Below are positions 36,391 through 45,437 of a stretch of DNA of 64,000 nt, in pieces; the stretch's first letter is position 1, and each line of letters begins with the position of its first letter. A program made the position numbers and the translations under genes. The notes beneath the pieces were generated by a model. It did not search any database. It was not told the origin of the DNA and saw only the letters and a program-made list of their open reading frames with translations. Location: assembly GCA_002360455.1 (NCBI GenBank), contig DEQQ01000084.1, positions 1 through 64,000 of the forward strand, read 5' to 3'. This DNA is from Saprospiraceae bacterium UBA3362. Its GTDB lineage: Bacteria > Bacteroidota > Bacteroidia > Chitinophagales > Saprospiraceae.

Positions 36391-38496
36391 CTACTTGACC
36401 AAGGTAAATTCTCCGGCCAAATCCTTTATCACTCCATCAATAAATTTGACTTTTGCAACATAGGTAAATACTGCCGGATTCATTGGCTTATCTCTAAATC
36501 TTCCATCCCAACCCACCAATGGATTATTGATAGGAACATATTTCCCGTCATAAACAAGATCTCCCCATCGATCAAAAATTTTCAAACTTTCAACATGCAA
36601 TACTGCCGAAGATCCAAAAATATTGAAAAAATCATTTACATTATCTCCATTAGGGGAAAATACATTTGGTGCAAAAACATCATAATATTTATTCACCTGA
36701 ATATAGACAGAGTCATATCCTATACAATCATTCTGATTAGTAACCTTGAGTTTATAATATCCACTATTGATGGGTCTGACCTGAGTGGTCTGACAAGTCA
36801 TACATTGAACACTGTCACCAAGCCACATGTATTGATATATATCATCAGGTGTTGCACTTCCGGACAGCGTCACATACTCTCCTAAATCTATTTCAAGATT
36901 TGAGCCAGCATTTGGGCTTATTGGAGGAGGCTCAGAAATTGTAACTGTGGTACTATCAACACAACCTTTCCTATCCTGAATATACAATTTATAACTTCCG
37001 GCAGGCAAATTGGCAAAAGCTGATATTGGTAAATAATTAAAACCGTCCAAACTATATAAAAAATAATTTGATCCTGTTGTTTGATCATAATATGGATTTC
37101 CCTGCCTTCCACTTACCACAATTTTTCCATCATTAGAGTTATTACATTTCAAATTAAGTAAACTGTCCACATTCAATCTTAAAGTAGGAAGATCTTCACA
37201 ACAAGGTTCAGCATACAATCTTCTGACCTCTGTAACCTTACAACCTAAGTCTGTCAATAAGGTAAGAGTAATAAATTTTTCTCCAAAAGAATTATATCTT
37301 ACTTTATGAGGTCCTTTGGTCGAGGCAGTTTGAGGCACTGCATCTTTCCCAAAGTTCCATTCATAACTTACTATTCTCCCTATAGCAAAACTGCTGCTGT
37401 CTGTAATTGTAAAATCGGTTTCACACCTTAATCCAATCAATGGATCAATGGTAAAGGCTGCCTCCGGACCCTGAAAATCACAGCCATCAAATTCTATAGA
37501 GAAGCCCTGACCTGATGCAGTAAAATTATTAATCAACAAACCGTAGGCTTTTCCCTGCTCCAATATCAGATATTTAGAAAAGGCATTCTCCCCTGCATCA
37601 CAATTAAAATTTTCGGATATATCATTATCTGTCAAGCTAAGACCCGTAGAATAAGGAACTCTTCTTGTAGGACTGCAAGGAGGCGCACTTGCGTTACAAC
37701 GAGCCAAAACTTTATCATTGCAATTTCTTAGCCCGCTGGGCAATTCATATAAAGCAAAGTCTATATCATCACCCTGATTCAGTGGCGTTATTGTAAAAGT
37801 AAGAGTGCATCGAGCGGCTGCTATCCAAGAAAACCAAATAGATTGTTGCTCAGATGCCGAGATTCCACCTCCCTCTCCGAGACAAGAGCCTCTACCCTCA
37901 TCTCTCACCAAACCGGCTCCAAGGATAGCTTTAACTACAAATGGCTCACTATTACAAAGCAGCGTAGCATTATTGCAATCCTGTTCAGGTTGTGCCGGAG
38001 GAAAATAATTATTGATGCACAACTGAAAAGTCCCTGTTTGGCCCTGCACAGCATCTACTCTTATATAATAATCCTGCCCAACGATCAAGCCACCTTCATA
38101 CATCGTCGTAGTCCCCACCAAATTCACATCATTTGCACAATTCAACTCGGATATTGTACCTCCACAAATTCCGGAATACAATGAAGCCTGCATTCCCTTT
38201 AGCGTTCCACCGGCTCCCCCCGGATTCGTTGAGTTGGTTCCAATAATGGTAATACTCACATCACTGGCAAATGCCCTAAAAGTAAACCATACATCTCCAC
38301 TCATACTTGTCCAGCATGTTGAGGGACCATATCCGCTGGGGCTTGCCCCTTGTAAACTGTATTCCCCAACTTTGCTGCAATACTTAGTCACATCGCCCAA
38401 TTTTATAGGCGTATTGCATTGATCATTCGTTGGTTGTGACCAAAGAACCAATGAAGTAAAACAAGCTAAAACAATAAAAATCCATTTCCTTATCAT
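36391..38496 (-). CDS. Type IX secreted protein with PKD and type B sorting domain
   Basis: A 701-residue secreted protein. A signal peptide (MIRKWIFIVLACFTSLVLWS) is followed by two Cys-containing beta-sandwich regions (about 22-165 and 172-350). Next come a PKD domain (about 353-435, with YEWNFGKD), an SprB-repeat-like segment (CNNSNDGKIVVSGRQG) and a PKD/Ig-like domain. The C-terminus (610-701) is the type B sorting domain: APNVFSPNGDNVNDFFNIFG, then IFDRWGDLVYD and PAVFTYVAKVKFIDG. It should therefore leave the cell through the type IX system, whose SprA is encoded in this window. Ligand or adhesion role is inferred from the domain set. Confidence 0.88.
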   Translation of the reverse strand: MIRKWIFIVLACFTSLVLWSQPTNDQCNTPIKLGDVTKYCSKVGEYSLQGASPSGYGPSTCWTSMSGDVWFTFRAFASDVSITIIGTNSTNPGGAGGTLKGMQASLYSGICGGTISELNCANDVNLVGTTTMYEGGLIVGQDYYIRVDAVQGQTGTFQLCINNYFPPAQPEQDCNNATLLCNSEPFVVKAILGAGLVRDEGRGSCLGEGGGISASEQQSIWFSWIAAARCTLTFTITPLNQGDDIDFALYELPSGLRNCNDKVLARCNASAPPCSPTRRVPYSTGLSLTDNDISENFNCDAGENAFSKYLILEQGKAYGLLINNFTASGQGFSIEFDGCDFQGPEAAFTIDPLIGLRCETDFTITDSSSFAIGRIVSYEWNFGKDAVPQTASTKGPHKVRYNSFGEKFITLTLLTDLGCKVTEVRRLYAEPCCEDLPTLRLNVDSLLNLKCNNSNDGKIVVSGRQGNPYYDQTTGSNYFLYSLDGFNYLPISAFANLPAGSYKLYIQDRKGCVDSTTVTISEPPPISPNAGSNLEIDLGEYVTLSGSATPDDIYQYMWLGDSVQCMTCQTTQVRPINSGYYKLKVTNQNDCIGYDSVYIQVNKYYDVFAPNVFSPNGDNVNDFFNIFGSSAVLHVESLKIFDRWGDLVYDGKYVPINNPLVGWDGRFRDKPMNPAVFTYVAKVKFIDGVIKDLAGEFTLVK

Positions 38497-38745
38497 CTCC
38501 CAATCTTTTAAACTAAGATCATTTTATCAATTCAGACGCTGTTCGCGCTTTTCAGAACCTCAAAAATACAATAAAACCTGTTCAAAAATTCCTAAATTAT
38601 GGTTAAATCACCTAATGATCAAGTACTTAGGGGTCAATCTCAATATTTGGAGCAGCAGATTTCGGCCTCTTGCTTGCAATCTCAGTCCCGTCATACGGTC
38701 GCCTCAGCTCCCTACTGCCGGGGCTAAATAAGCAACTTTGTTCTT

Positions 38746-39246
38746 TCACTCTTGATTTTTGTAAAAATTTAGACCCGCATAATAGATTAAGCGCCAACCT
38801 TCAGAGGCTTTTGCAAACCTTCTGATCACTTTTATTTTATTTTCTTTGTGGGTATAAATGTCTTCAATGAGGGTTGGAAGAATGACCTTGAATTCATGAT
38901 CAAAATCTTTATTGCTTTCCAATGATCCCGTTTGAATTACCCACGTATCTCGTGTATAATAAAACTTATCACTGCCTATATAATCCGGGTCAGCCTGATC
39001 CGGAAGTCCTTCCAAGGGAAATACAATACTCGCCAATTGAAACACACTGTCATCATGAAATTTTTTGTAAAACAACAAAAAATCTTCTGTTGGTCTAAGC
39101 GCTTTCTCTTCCCAATTTTGTTCCTGTCTCTGCTCTGACGTTGCTTGCTTGGACTTACAGGCTATTAACACACAAAATCCTACAAGTGCACAAAGCACAA
39201 TCTTATTCTGAGACCAAAACAAGCGCAAAGTTTTCTTGTAATTCAT
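38746..39246 (-). CDS. DUF4348-like lipoprotein
   Basis: A 166-residue predicted lipoprotein (signal ending VLIACKSK). The mature part resembles DUF4348 proteins of Bacteroidota, with EDFLLFYKKFHDDSVFQLASI followed by FPLEG and a C-terminal WRLIYYAGLNF strand. I recognise the pattern only loosely. Function is unknown. Its start overlaps the end of the PPTase gene by 44 bases on the same strand, a long overlap that indicates translational coupling or a slightly later start; no internal ATG is available before the lipobox. Confidence 0.6.
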   Translation of the reverse strand: MNYKKTLRLFWSQNKIVLCALVGFCVLIACKSKQATSEQRQEQNWEEKALRPTEDFLLFYKKFHDDSVFQLASIVFPLEGLPDQADPDYIGSDKFYYTRDTWVIQTGSLESNKDFDHEFKVILPTLIEDIYTHKENKIKVIRRFAKASEGWRLIYYAGLNFYKNQE

Positions 39247-39853
39247 AATAAACTTGATATTTAAAATTTTGATCCAACTTGTTCACTACTACAGACAGCA
39301 CAGGCCTCTGTGATCCAAGCTCAAATAGACAAGTTACTTTGATATCTCTTTTAAAAATCAATTCTTTCTTGCCATAGCATTTATAAGCAGCTTCTTTTAG
39401 AGACCAATAAAGACAAAGTAATTTAATTCGATCAAAACTGATATTCCAAAGTTCCAACTGTTCCATTTCCTCATCAGACATAAATTTAAACGCAATTTGC
39501 TCAATTTTATTCTCATAAGACTGAATGTCCAAGCCAACATTCCGATGAGCTTGGGCTATAGCGATCCATTGCTTAGTATGGCTTATGCTTACAAACAAAT
39601 TCGGGATATTGGTCCATGTCTTTCCATAACTATCTTTTCTCAGATTCTTCACCGGATCGATCCCCAAACATTCTTTATACAAAAATCTGCTCACCAGATA
39701 ATCTCTCTGCTTTATAGGATGCAAGGTTGCAAGTTCCGAGCGCAGTTCAGGAGCAATGAGATCATCCTTATCAAAATATGATAACTCTTCTTCGATACGC
39801 CATATCACGATCTGAGAATCAGGAAGAGCTGAGTATTGTTGAATAAGAGGCAA
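39203..39853 (-). CDS. 4'-phosphopantetheinyl transferase family protein
   Basis: A 216-residue Sfp/AcpS-superfamily enzyme that moves the phosphopantetheine arm of CoA to a carrier-protein serine. The family motifs are present: SISHTKQWIAIA (start of the CoA-binding half), VGLDIQ, with the metal-binding Asp, and YWSLKEAAYKCYGKK, the WxxKEA motif. The second acidic metal ligand of the classical GxDIE is replaced by Gln here, as in some Bacteroidota relatives. The N-terminal half (DYLVSRFLYKECLG) is also typical. No carrier or polyketide gene is nearby, so it may serve fatty-acid ACP or an unlinked pathway. A TATCTTTG -7 box lies 22 bases upstream. Confidence 0.82.
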   Translation of the reverse strand: MPLIQQYSALPDSQIVIWRIEEELSYFDKDDLIAPELRSELATLHPIKQRDYLVSRFLYKECLGIDPVKNLRKDSYGKTWTNIPNLFVSISHTKQWIAIAQAHRNVGLDIQSYENKIEQIAFKFMSDEEMEQLELWNISFDRIKLLCLYWSLKEAAYKCYGKKELIFKRDIKVTCLFELGSQRPVLSVVVNKLDQNFKYQVYYELQENFALVLVSE

Positions 39854-39874
39854 TCCAATCTTTTTATCTTAGGG

Positions 39875-39882
39875 CAAAGATA
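39875..39882 (-). promoter_or_regulatory. -7 box upstream of the PPTase gene
   Basis: TATCTTTG on the minus strand fits TAnnTTTG, 22 bases before the start codon; no -33 TTG was seen. Confidence 0.4.
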
Positions 39883-40106
39883 AAACATCATGGAAAATCC
39901 TGATTTCTTTATTTATTAAGTTTGGGGAAACACCCAATTTTACCAAAAAGTCTTATAAAAATTTGGACAGGTTCAGGAATCACTTTAATCTTGTACCATC
40001 CTTTTGAACAAGCTCAGAATTATTTGACGGTTCTGAAAAAACTGTAAGAGTTTTTTTTGATTGCATTCTTCAATCATGTTTTACAGTTCTCCTATTATTT
40101 AGTCTT

Positions 40107-40276
40107 ACGTTTGTTTAGCCTTAATACATATTTTCTATTTGTCTTATGCTCTCTCCCAATCGAAGAGCTTATGTGGACCAGGTAATGCAATTGTATTCTA
40201 CTCAATCTGTAGCCCCAAAAAACTTTTGAGTGCTTGCCGTATTACCTGTCCACTTTTTAAGTCGCTTTACAAACGT
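40107..40276 (+). ncRNA. Candidate structured small RNA (three-way fold)
   Basis: A 170-base segment whose ends pair: 40107-40119 (ACGTTTGT, TT, AGC) with 40264-40276 (GCT, TT, ACAAACGT), 11 bp around a TT/TT internal loop. Inside are two hairpins. One is GCTCT/AGAGC (40148-40152 with 40164-40168). The other is a long one: GTGGAC plus AGGTAAT (40173-40178, 40180-40186) with ATTACCTGTCCAC (40241-40253) and a single bulged C, extended by GCAA/TTGC and ACTCAA/TTGAGT. Five T follow the long hairpin. The size and closed long-hairpin shape recall 6S RNA, but the class is not established. A TACGTTTG box overlaps the first stem (40106-40113). Confidence 0.45.
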
Positions 40277-40352
40277 CAATTTTCAATCCCTTTAGATTTG
40301 GGAATTGAAGGACTAAAATCATTTGAAATATTGAGATTTTGGTTTAATAGTT

Positions 40353-40469
40353 CCTGAATGTTTTATTCAACGGTTCTTAAGTTGTGTGGTAATAATATTT
40401 TTCTTGCTCCAATTGGTTGTTAAAAAAATTATACTTAGGAAGCAAGAATAAAACATTCGGGTTTTTTTT
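40353..40469 (+). ncRNA. Candidate small RNA or terminator element with T8 tail
   Basis: CCTGAATGTTTTATTC (40353-40368) pairs with GAATAAAACATTCGGG (40446-40461): 16 bp with one G-T pair, directly followed by eight T (40462-40469) on the plus strand. Within the 77-base loop, CTTGCTCC (40403-40410) pairs with GGAAGCAAG (40438-40446) with one bulge. This fits the closing stem and terminator of a plus-strand RNA. The long inverted ends also allow a miniature mobile element as an alternative. Confidence 0.45.
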
Positions 40470-40656
40470 GAAAATGAAAATTAATTTCTTTTTCTAATAA
40501 GATAATATTCATACCGTTTTGAAATATATTAATATTCAGTTATAGAGTTGAATGAAAATGAAATTTATAATTATGGTACAGGGTTTATTTTTTCATAAAG
40601 CGTAGTCCGTGTAGTTAGACAATAGGGTGGTTTTTTCACAATAGGTGATTGCGTTT

Positions 40657-40691
40657 CCTCCGGCAGTTTAATCTGCTGGAGGATTTTTTTT
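40657..40691 (+). terminator. Plus-strand intrinsic terminator opposing nuoN
   Basis: CCTCCGGCAG (40657-40666), loop TTTAAT, CTGCTGGAGG (40673-40682): a 10-bp stem with one G-T pair, then ATTTTTTTT. The T-run is on the plus strand, so it would end a transcript running toward nuoN, not the nuo operon itself. Confidence 0.7.
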
Positions 40692-40711
40692 ATGGGAGAA
40701 AAAATTTTGGT

Positions 40712-42067
40712 CTATAATATACCTGTAAGTAATTGTGGATATACACCCAATACTATTGTCACTATACACAGTACAAGAAATACGGTCTTGTAGGTCCAAG
40801 AAATATCCCACCTTTGATCTGCAGAACCGGAAAACATAGAATTTATTATTTTAATGTAATAATACATAGAAATTACTGCTGTGACTAAGCCTACTACAGT
40901 CAAAACAACAAGGTCCAATCGCGCCATTTGAAACAAAGAAAATAACTTTGCTAAAAAACCTGCTGTAAGCGGACCTCCTGCAAGGGATAATAAAGCCACG
41001 GTCATTACAATAGCCAAAAAAGGATTGCTTTTGTACAATCCGGCAAATGAATCCAAATGATCACTTCCGGCTTGTTGCTCAACAAAATGAGTAACACAAA
41101 AACTAACTAAAGAAGCTATTGAATATGCGACTAAATAAAAAATAAAAATGTATTCTGTCTTAGCTTGAAGACTGACCAGACCCATCAAAATAAATGCTGC
41201 TTGAACAATTCCCGAATAAGCTAAAAGCCTTTTGACATTTTTTTGGGCTGCAGCCAAAATATTTCCTAATAATAATGAAGCCAAAATCACCAATCCAAAA
41301 AACCAAACCGTCCATCCCGGCATTGAATCTCCACTCAAAGCAATAAATCTATACAGGGCCGCAAATCCGGCAATTTTAACTATGGTAGACATCACAGCAG
41401 TAAAAATAGTTGGAGTCCCTTCATAAACATCCGGTGCCCAAAAATGAAATGGAACTAATGCAAGTTTAAACAAAAAACCGCACAGTATAAATAATATGGA
41501 AATATCCAACAACATTCCTTGAGAGTTAGGATATGAACCTACTTGTAATTTCAAAGTAGAAGCATAATACAATCCAATACCAAACAATAATAAGGCACTT
41601 GCAAAGGCTCCCATGATAAAGTACTTTATAGCGGCTTCGTTTGATCTTGTTTTTCTGCGATCCGATCCCGCCAAAATATACATTGCTATAGACAGTATTT
41701 CCACTCCAAGAAATAATATAATAAAATTATTGTAAGAAATCATCAATATGCCACCACACAAAGCCAATAAAAATATACCTGTAAAGTCACCAACTTCTTC
41801 ATTCCCTCGTGACTGATAATGCTGTATAAACGGCAGAATACAAAATGCAATTCCCAACAAAATCAAGCTCAAAATTCTTGGCTTGCCTGCAGAATCAAGC
41901 ATCTGTGCAGAGAATTGAGTTCCTACATCCATGCCATAATACAAAGTCGCAGCCGAAAGGATAATTGCTGTCATAGCTAAAGGAATAATAAAACCCCTTT
42001 GCTTAATGAATCCAAAAAACAAGATCAGAATAGCAAAAACAGTAAGACAGCTTATAGATAAAATCAT
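40712..42067 (-). CDS. nuoN: NADH-quinone oxidoreductase subunit N
   Basis: A 451-residue, about 13-helix antiporter-like subunit of the complex I membrane arm, which couples quinone reduction to proton transfer. Family marks are the helix with LALCGGILMISYNNFIILFLGVE, the broken-helix region around KLALVPFHFWAPDVYEGTP, with the key lysine, and the LLAYSGIVQAAFILMG segment. Length is slightly below the E. coli protein (485). It is the last gene of the nuo operon, 13 bases after nuoM. No terminator for the minus strand is obvious after it. Confidence 0.92.
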   Translation of the reverse strand: MILSISCLTVFAILILFFGFIKQRGFIIPLAMTAIILSAATLYYGMDVGTQFSAQMLDSAGKPRILSLILLGIAFCILPFIQHYQSRGNEEVGDFTGIFLLALCGGILMISYNNFIILFLGVEILSIAMYILAGSDRRKTRSNEAAIKYFIMGAFASALLLFGIGLYYASTLKLQVGSYPNSQGMLLDISILFILCGFLFKLALVPFHFWAPDVYEGTPTIFTAVMSTIVKIAGFAALYRFIALSGDSMPGWTVWFFGLVILASLLLGNILAAAQKNVKRLLAYSGIVQAAFILMGLVSLQAKTEYIFIFYLVAYSIASLVSFCVTHFVEQQAGSDHLDSFAGLYKSNPFLAIVMTVALLSLAGGPLTAGFLAKLFSLFQMARLDLVVLTVVGLVTAVISMYYYIKIINSMFSGSADQRWDISWTYKTVFLVLCIVTIVLGVYPQLLTGIL

Positions 42068-42080
42068 AATTCAATAATAA

Positions 42081-43529
42081 TTAATGGGACATAAAATAAT
42101 CACCAAATTGAGTGACTCCATAAAATGCTAATTGAAACCACTGGATAGGAAAGAATCCAAGTGCAAAAACCAAAATGATCAAAATAATAAATCCATAGTC
42201 TTCAAATAAACTAAGATCGGCTTTTGATATATCTTGCACACCGGCTCCAAACATCATCCTTTGATAACATTGCAACATATATACTGCACCGAGGATAATA
42301 GATACTCCGGCAATGATTCCCAAACCCAACTGATATTTTGTGAGTGCGCTGATCAATAGCAATTCCCCAACAAATCCGCTGGTAAGAGGCAAACCTACAG
42401 ATGCCAAAACAAGAATAAAATAATAGGTTGCCAATCTTGGATTGACTTTTGCCATCCCGCTACTGCCATCCAATGCCTCGTTTCCGGTTTTTCTTGCCAC
42501 AACATCTGCAACCAAAAACAATCCTGCAACCGCTATCCCGTGAGCTAAACATTGAAACAAAGCCCCTTCCATTGCAATCGCATTTACAGTCAATGTTCCC
42601 GCTGCTATCAATCCCATGTGGGATAAAGAAGAAAACGCCAACAATCTACTGAAATGATTTTGTCTCCATGCGATAAGTGCACCATAGATCACACCAATCA
42701 AACAGAGTACAATCAACTCCGTTCCCCAATGTTGCAAGGCCTGTTGTACAATTAGATTAAATCTTAAAAATCCAAAAATTCCCATTTTGGACATCACGGC
42801 AGCAATCAAAATAACAGTGGGTTTATCTGCTTGTTCGTATAAGTTGGCCTGCCATGAATGAAAAGGAAAGACAGGAGATTTTATTCCAAATGCTATAAAA
42901 AAAGCTATAAGAAACCAATATTGCAGGTGCTCAGGAATTTTATTTAAGTACACATCACTCCAGTTGTTTGCAACGTTTATACCAATATAACTGTAAAAAT
43001 AAATCAACGCCGCAAGCAGTAAAAAACTACCAAATACAGTATAAATAAAAAATGTAAACACAGACTTTTTAGCCTGTGGCCCTCCCCATTGGATTACCAG
43101 AAAATAAATGGGGATTAAGGCTAATTCAAAAAACAAATAAAAGGTAAACGGATTCTGAGCCATGAAAAAAGCATTGAGACATGCAATACTCATTAGCAAT
43201 AATCCAAAATAAGATCCATTGCGTTTATCTTGATATGCAAATGCACTAAAAATGCTGATCATCCCAATCAAATTACTTAAAAATAATGGTAAGATTGTCA
43301 TGCCATCCAAAGCCAAATGCAAGTTGATGTGCATTTTTGCAATCCATTCAAACTCCCAACCAAACAATGTTCCTTGAGTTGCAGTATAATTGATAAGTAA
43401 AAAAATAAAATAAAATAAAGAACTTACAGAACCGATCAAGGAAACATAGTATGCCGGTCTTGACTTCAAAAAGAAGCATAGCAGTCCAAAAACTAAAGGC
43501 AATACAAACAATAGAGAAGCAGACAGCAT
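42081..43529 (-). CDS. nuoM: NADH-quinone oxidoreductase subunit M
   Basis: A 482-residue antiporter-like subunit of the complex I membrane arm. The proton-channel glutamate helix (FFELALIPIYFLVIQWGG), the KSPVFPFHSWQANLYEQADKP region with its lysine, and FSSLSHMGLIAAG are as in other NuoM proteins. About 14 hydrophobic helices are visible. It sits one base after nuoL and 13 bases before nuoN, in the normal order of the operon. Confidence 0.94.
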   Translation of the reverse strand: MLSASLLFVLPLVFGLLCFFLKSRPAYYVSLIGSVSSLFYFIFLLINYTATQGTLFGWEFEWIAKMHINLHLALDGMTILPLFLSNLIGMISIFSAFAYQDKRNGSYFGLLLMSIACLNAFFMAQNPFTFYLFFELALIPIYFLVIQWGGPQAKKSVFTFFIYTVFGSFLLLAALIYFYSYIGINVANNWSDVYLNKIPEHLQYWFLIAFFIAFGIKSPVFPFHSWQANLYEQADKPTVILIAAVMSKMGIFGFLRFNLIVQQALQHWGTELIVLCLIGVIYGALIAWRQNHFSRLLAFSSLSHMGLIAAGTLTVNAIAMEGALFQCLAHGIAVAGLFLVADVVARKTGNEALDGSSGMAKVNPRLATYYFILVLASVGLPLTSGFVGELLLISALTKYQLGLGIIAGVSIILGAVYMLQCYQRMMFGAGVQDISKADLSLFEDYGFIILIILVFALGFFPIQWFQLAFYGVTQFGDYFMSH

Positions 43530-43530
43530 A

Positions 43531-45426
43531 TTATACCAATTTGAAGATAAACATTAAACAGAAAATTACTAAACCTAATATCATTGCCAAAATATACATT
43601 CCGGTATTTCCGGATTGCAAAGCTCTGAGATTTGTACCTGCTTTACTTAATACAGTGGAAGGCAAATACATTATCCCTTGAACAAATTGATGCTCAAATG
43701 TTGTTTTCAACCAATTTCCTAAAGAATACACAGGCTTTATTATAATCAAATCATAGATTTCATCCAAATAAAATTTATTTCGAAACACATTGCTTATGCC
43801 TGTATCAGAGCCATTGTATTCTTCGATTGATTTATTTGAGTATCTTTTCTTGGTGATAATAAACAATGATACCAAAACGATAATCGTAACAAGCCATAAC
43901 ACGATTTCAAACAAATGAGAAGGGTGATGTGAAGTATCTTGAACTGATTTGCTTAAAAAATCATGCATTAAATGAGTTTGATGTGTGATCTCAGGCAAAC
44001 CAAAAAATCCTCCTATTGTAGCTAAGATTGCCAATACAAAAAGCGGCCCAAGCATAATTACAGGTGATTCATGTGCGTGGTCCCAACTGTGATGATCTCC
44101 TCTATATTGCCCATGAAAACAAGAAAAATACAATCTCAACATATACCAGGCTGTACAAACAGAAGCAATAGAAAGCAAAATGAAAATGATGATATGATGA
44201 CCATAGGCCGCAGCTAAAATTTCATCTTTTGAGAAAAATCCAGCAAATGGTGGACAGCCAATAATCGCCAATGTGCCGATGAGAAAAACCAAGTGTGTCC
44301 ACTTCATTTTTTCTTTTAATCCTCCCATTTTAGAAATATCTTGCTCTCCATGCAAACCATGAATTACGCTACCCGCAGCTAAGAATAACAATGCCTTAAA
44401 AAAAGCATGGGTTACCACATGAAAAACAGCTGTTGTGTATGCACCAACTCCAAGTGCCACGACCATATATCCCAATTGACTTACTGTAGAGTACGCCAAA
44501 ACTTTTTTGATATCATTTTGCTTTAATGCAGTAAAAGCCGCAATCAATGCAGTGATCAAACCTACTCCAATGATAATTTGATTTGTGATCGGAGTTAAAG
44601 TATACATAGCACTCAACCTTGCTACCAAATAGATTCCTGCAGTTACCATTGTGGCAGCATGAATTAAAGCCGAAACCGGAGTAGGTCCTGCCATTGCGTC
44701 AGGCAACCAGGTGAATAAAGGAACTTGAGCAGATTTTCCGCACACTCCAACAAATAAGAACAAAGTGATCATTACGTTGAATGGCTCATTGATAGGGTAT
44801 TGCTTTGCACCATCCAAAATAACTCTGATGTCTAATGTCTGAAATTGGTATGCTATCAAAATCATTGCAATAAGAAACCCTAAGTCTCCTATTCTATTCA
44901 TTATAAATGCTTTTCTTGCAGCAGCATTATAGTCAGTATTTTTATACCAAAAACCTATCAATAGAAAGGAACAAAGTCCAACTCCCTCCCATCCGGCGAA
45001 AAGAATCAAAAGATTGCTTCCCAAAATGAGCAACAACATCGAAAACAAAAACAAATTAAGATAAGCAAAAAACCGATGAAACCCTTCATCATCATGCATA
45101 TAACCACCGGAATATGCATGGATCAGTGTACCTACGCCTGTCACTATCATCAACATCACAAAGCTCAGATTATCTAAAAAAAACTCGAAGTTGATTTCAA
45201 ATAAATCCGGAACGTTTATCCATTGATAAAAGCTAACAACAGTCTTTTGATCTTTAAAACTAAAATAAGCTAAAACAGCTGCTATAAAAGACACTAATGG
45301 GCCTGTACAGCCAATCCATTGAACAAAAGTTTTATTCAACTTGGAGCCCAATATTCCATTGATAATAAAACCAATCAAAGGTGGCCATAACATCAAATGA
45401 ACTAACATGTTTGCACTCATACTCAT
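43531..45426 (-). CDS. nuoL: NADH-quinone oxidoreductase subunit L
   Basis: A 631-residue distal subunit of the complex I membrane arm. The antiporter-like core carries LFAGWEGVGLCSFLLIGFWY, SAQVPLFTWLPDAMAGPTPVSALIHAATMV and the STVSQLGYMVVALG helix. The C-terminal part includes the long lateral helix characteristic of NuoL, and a His-rich loop (HGQYRGDHHSWDHAH) lies before the C-terminal region. The length is usual for the family. It follows nuoK by 11 bases. Confidence 0.95.
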   Translation of the reverse strand: MSMSANMLVHLMLWPPLIGFIINGILGSKLNKTFVQWIGCTGPLVSFIAAVLAYFSFKDQKTVVSFYQWINVPDLFEINFEFFLDNLSFVMLMIVTGVGTLIHAYSGGYMHDDEGFHRFFAYLNLFLFSMLLLILGSNLLILFAGWEGVGLCSFLLIGFWYKNTDYNAAARKAFIMNRIGDLGFLIAMILIAYQFQTLDIRVILDGAKQYPINEPFNVMITLFLFVGVCGKSAQVPLFTWLPDAMAGPTPVSALIHAATMVTAGIYLVARLSAMYTLTPITNQIIIGVGLITALIAAFTALKQNDIKKVLAYSTVSQLGYMVVALGVGAYTTAVFHVVTHAFFKALLFLAAGSVIHGLHGEQDISKMGGLKEKMKWTHLVFLIGTLAIIGCPPFAGFFSKDEILAAAYGHHIIIFILLSIASVCTAWYMLRLYFSCFHGQYRGDHHSWDHAHESPVIMLGPLFVLAILATIGGFFGLPEITHQTHLMHDFLSKSVQDTSHHPSHLFEIVLWLVTIIVLVSLFIITKKRYSNKSIEEYNGSDTGISNVFRNKFYLDEIYDLIIIKPVYSLGNWLKTTFEHQFVQGIMYLPSTVLSKAGTNLRALQSGNTGMYILAMILGLVIFCLMFIFKLV

Positions 45427-45437
45427 CTTCGTTTTAT

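Larger units (their letters stand above)
39854..40711. other. 858-base gene-free stretch with plus-strand RNA signals
   Basis: No credible protein gene lies between the PPTase gene and nuoN (both minus). The stretch instead holds a series of hairpins, two of which are followed by runs of eight T on the plus strand, as if plus-strand small RNAs were made here. The individual elements are listed separately. Besides these, there is an inverted repeat AACTGTAA/TTACAGTT (40040-40047 with 40081-40088) enclosing GATTG/CAATC, and near-repeats of ACAATAGG at 40619 and 40638. Confidence 0.6.

Noticed and set aside
40139..40357. 72-codon plus-strand frame in the gap before nuoN
   Set aside because: It overlaps the nested inverted repeats, has an irregular composition with many Cys and no recognisable domain, and is better explained by the RNA structure.
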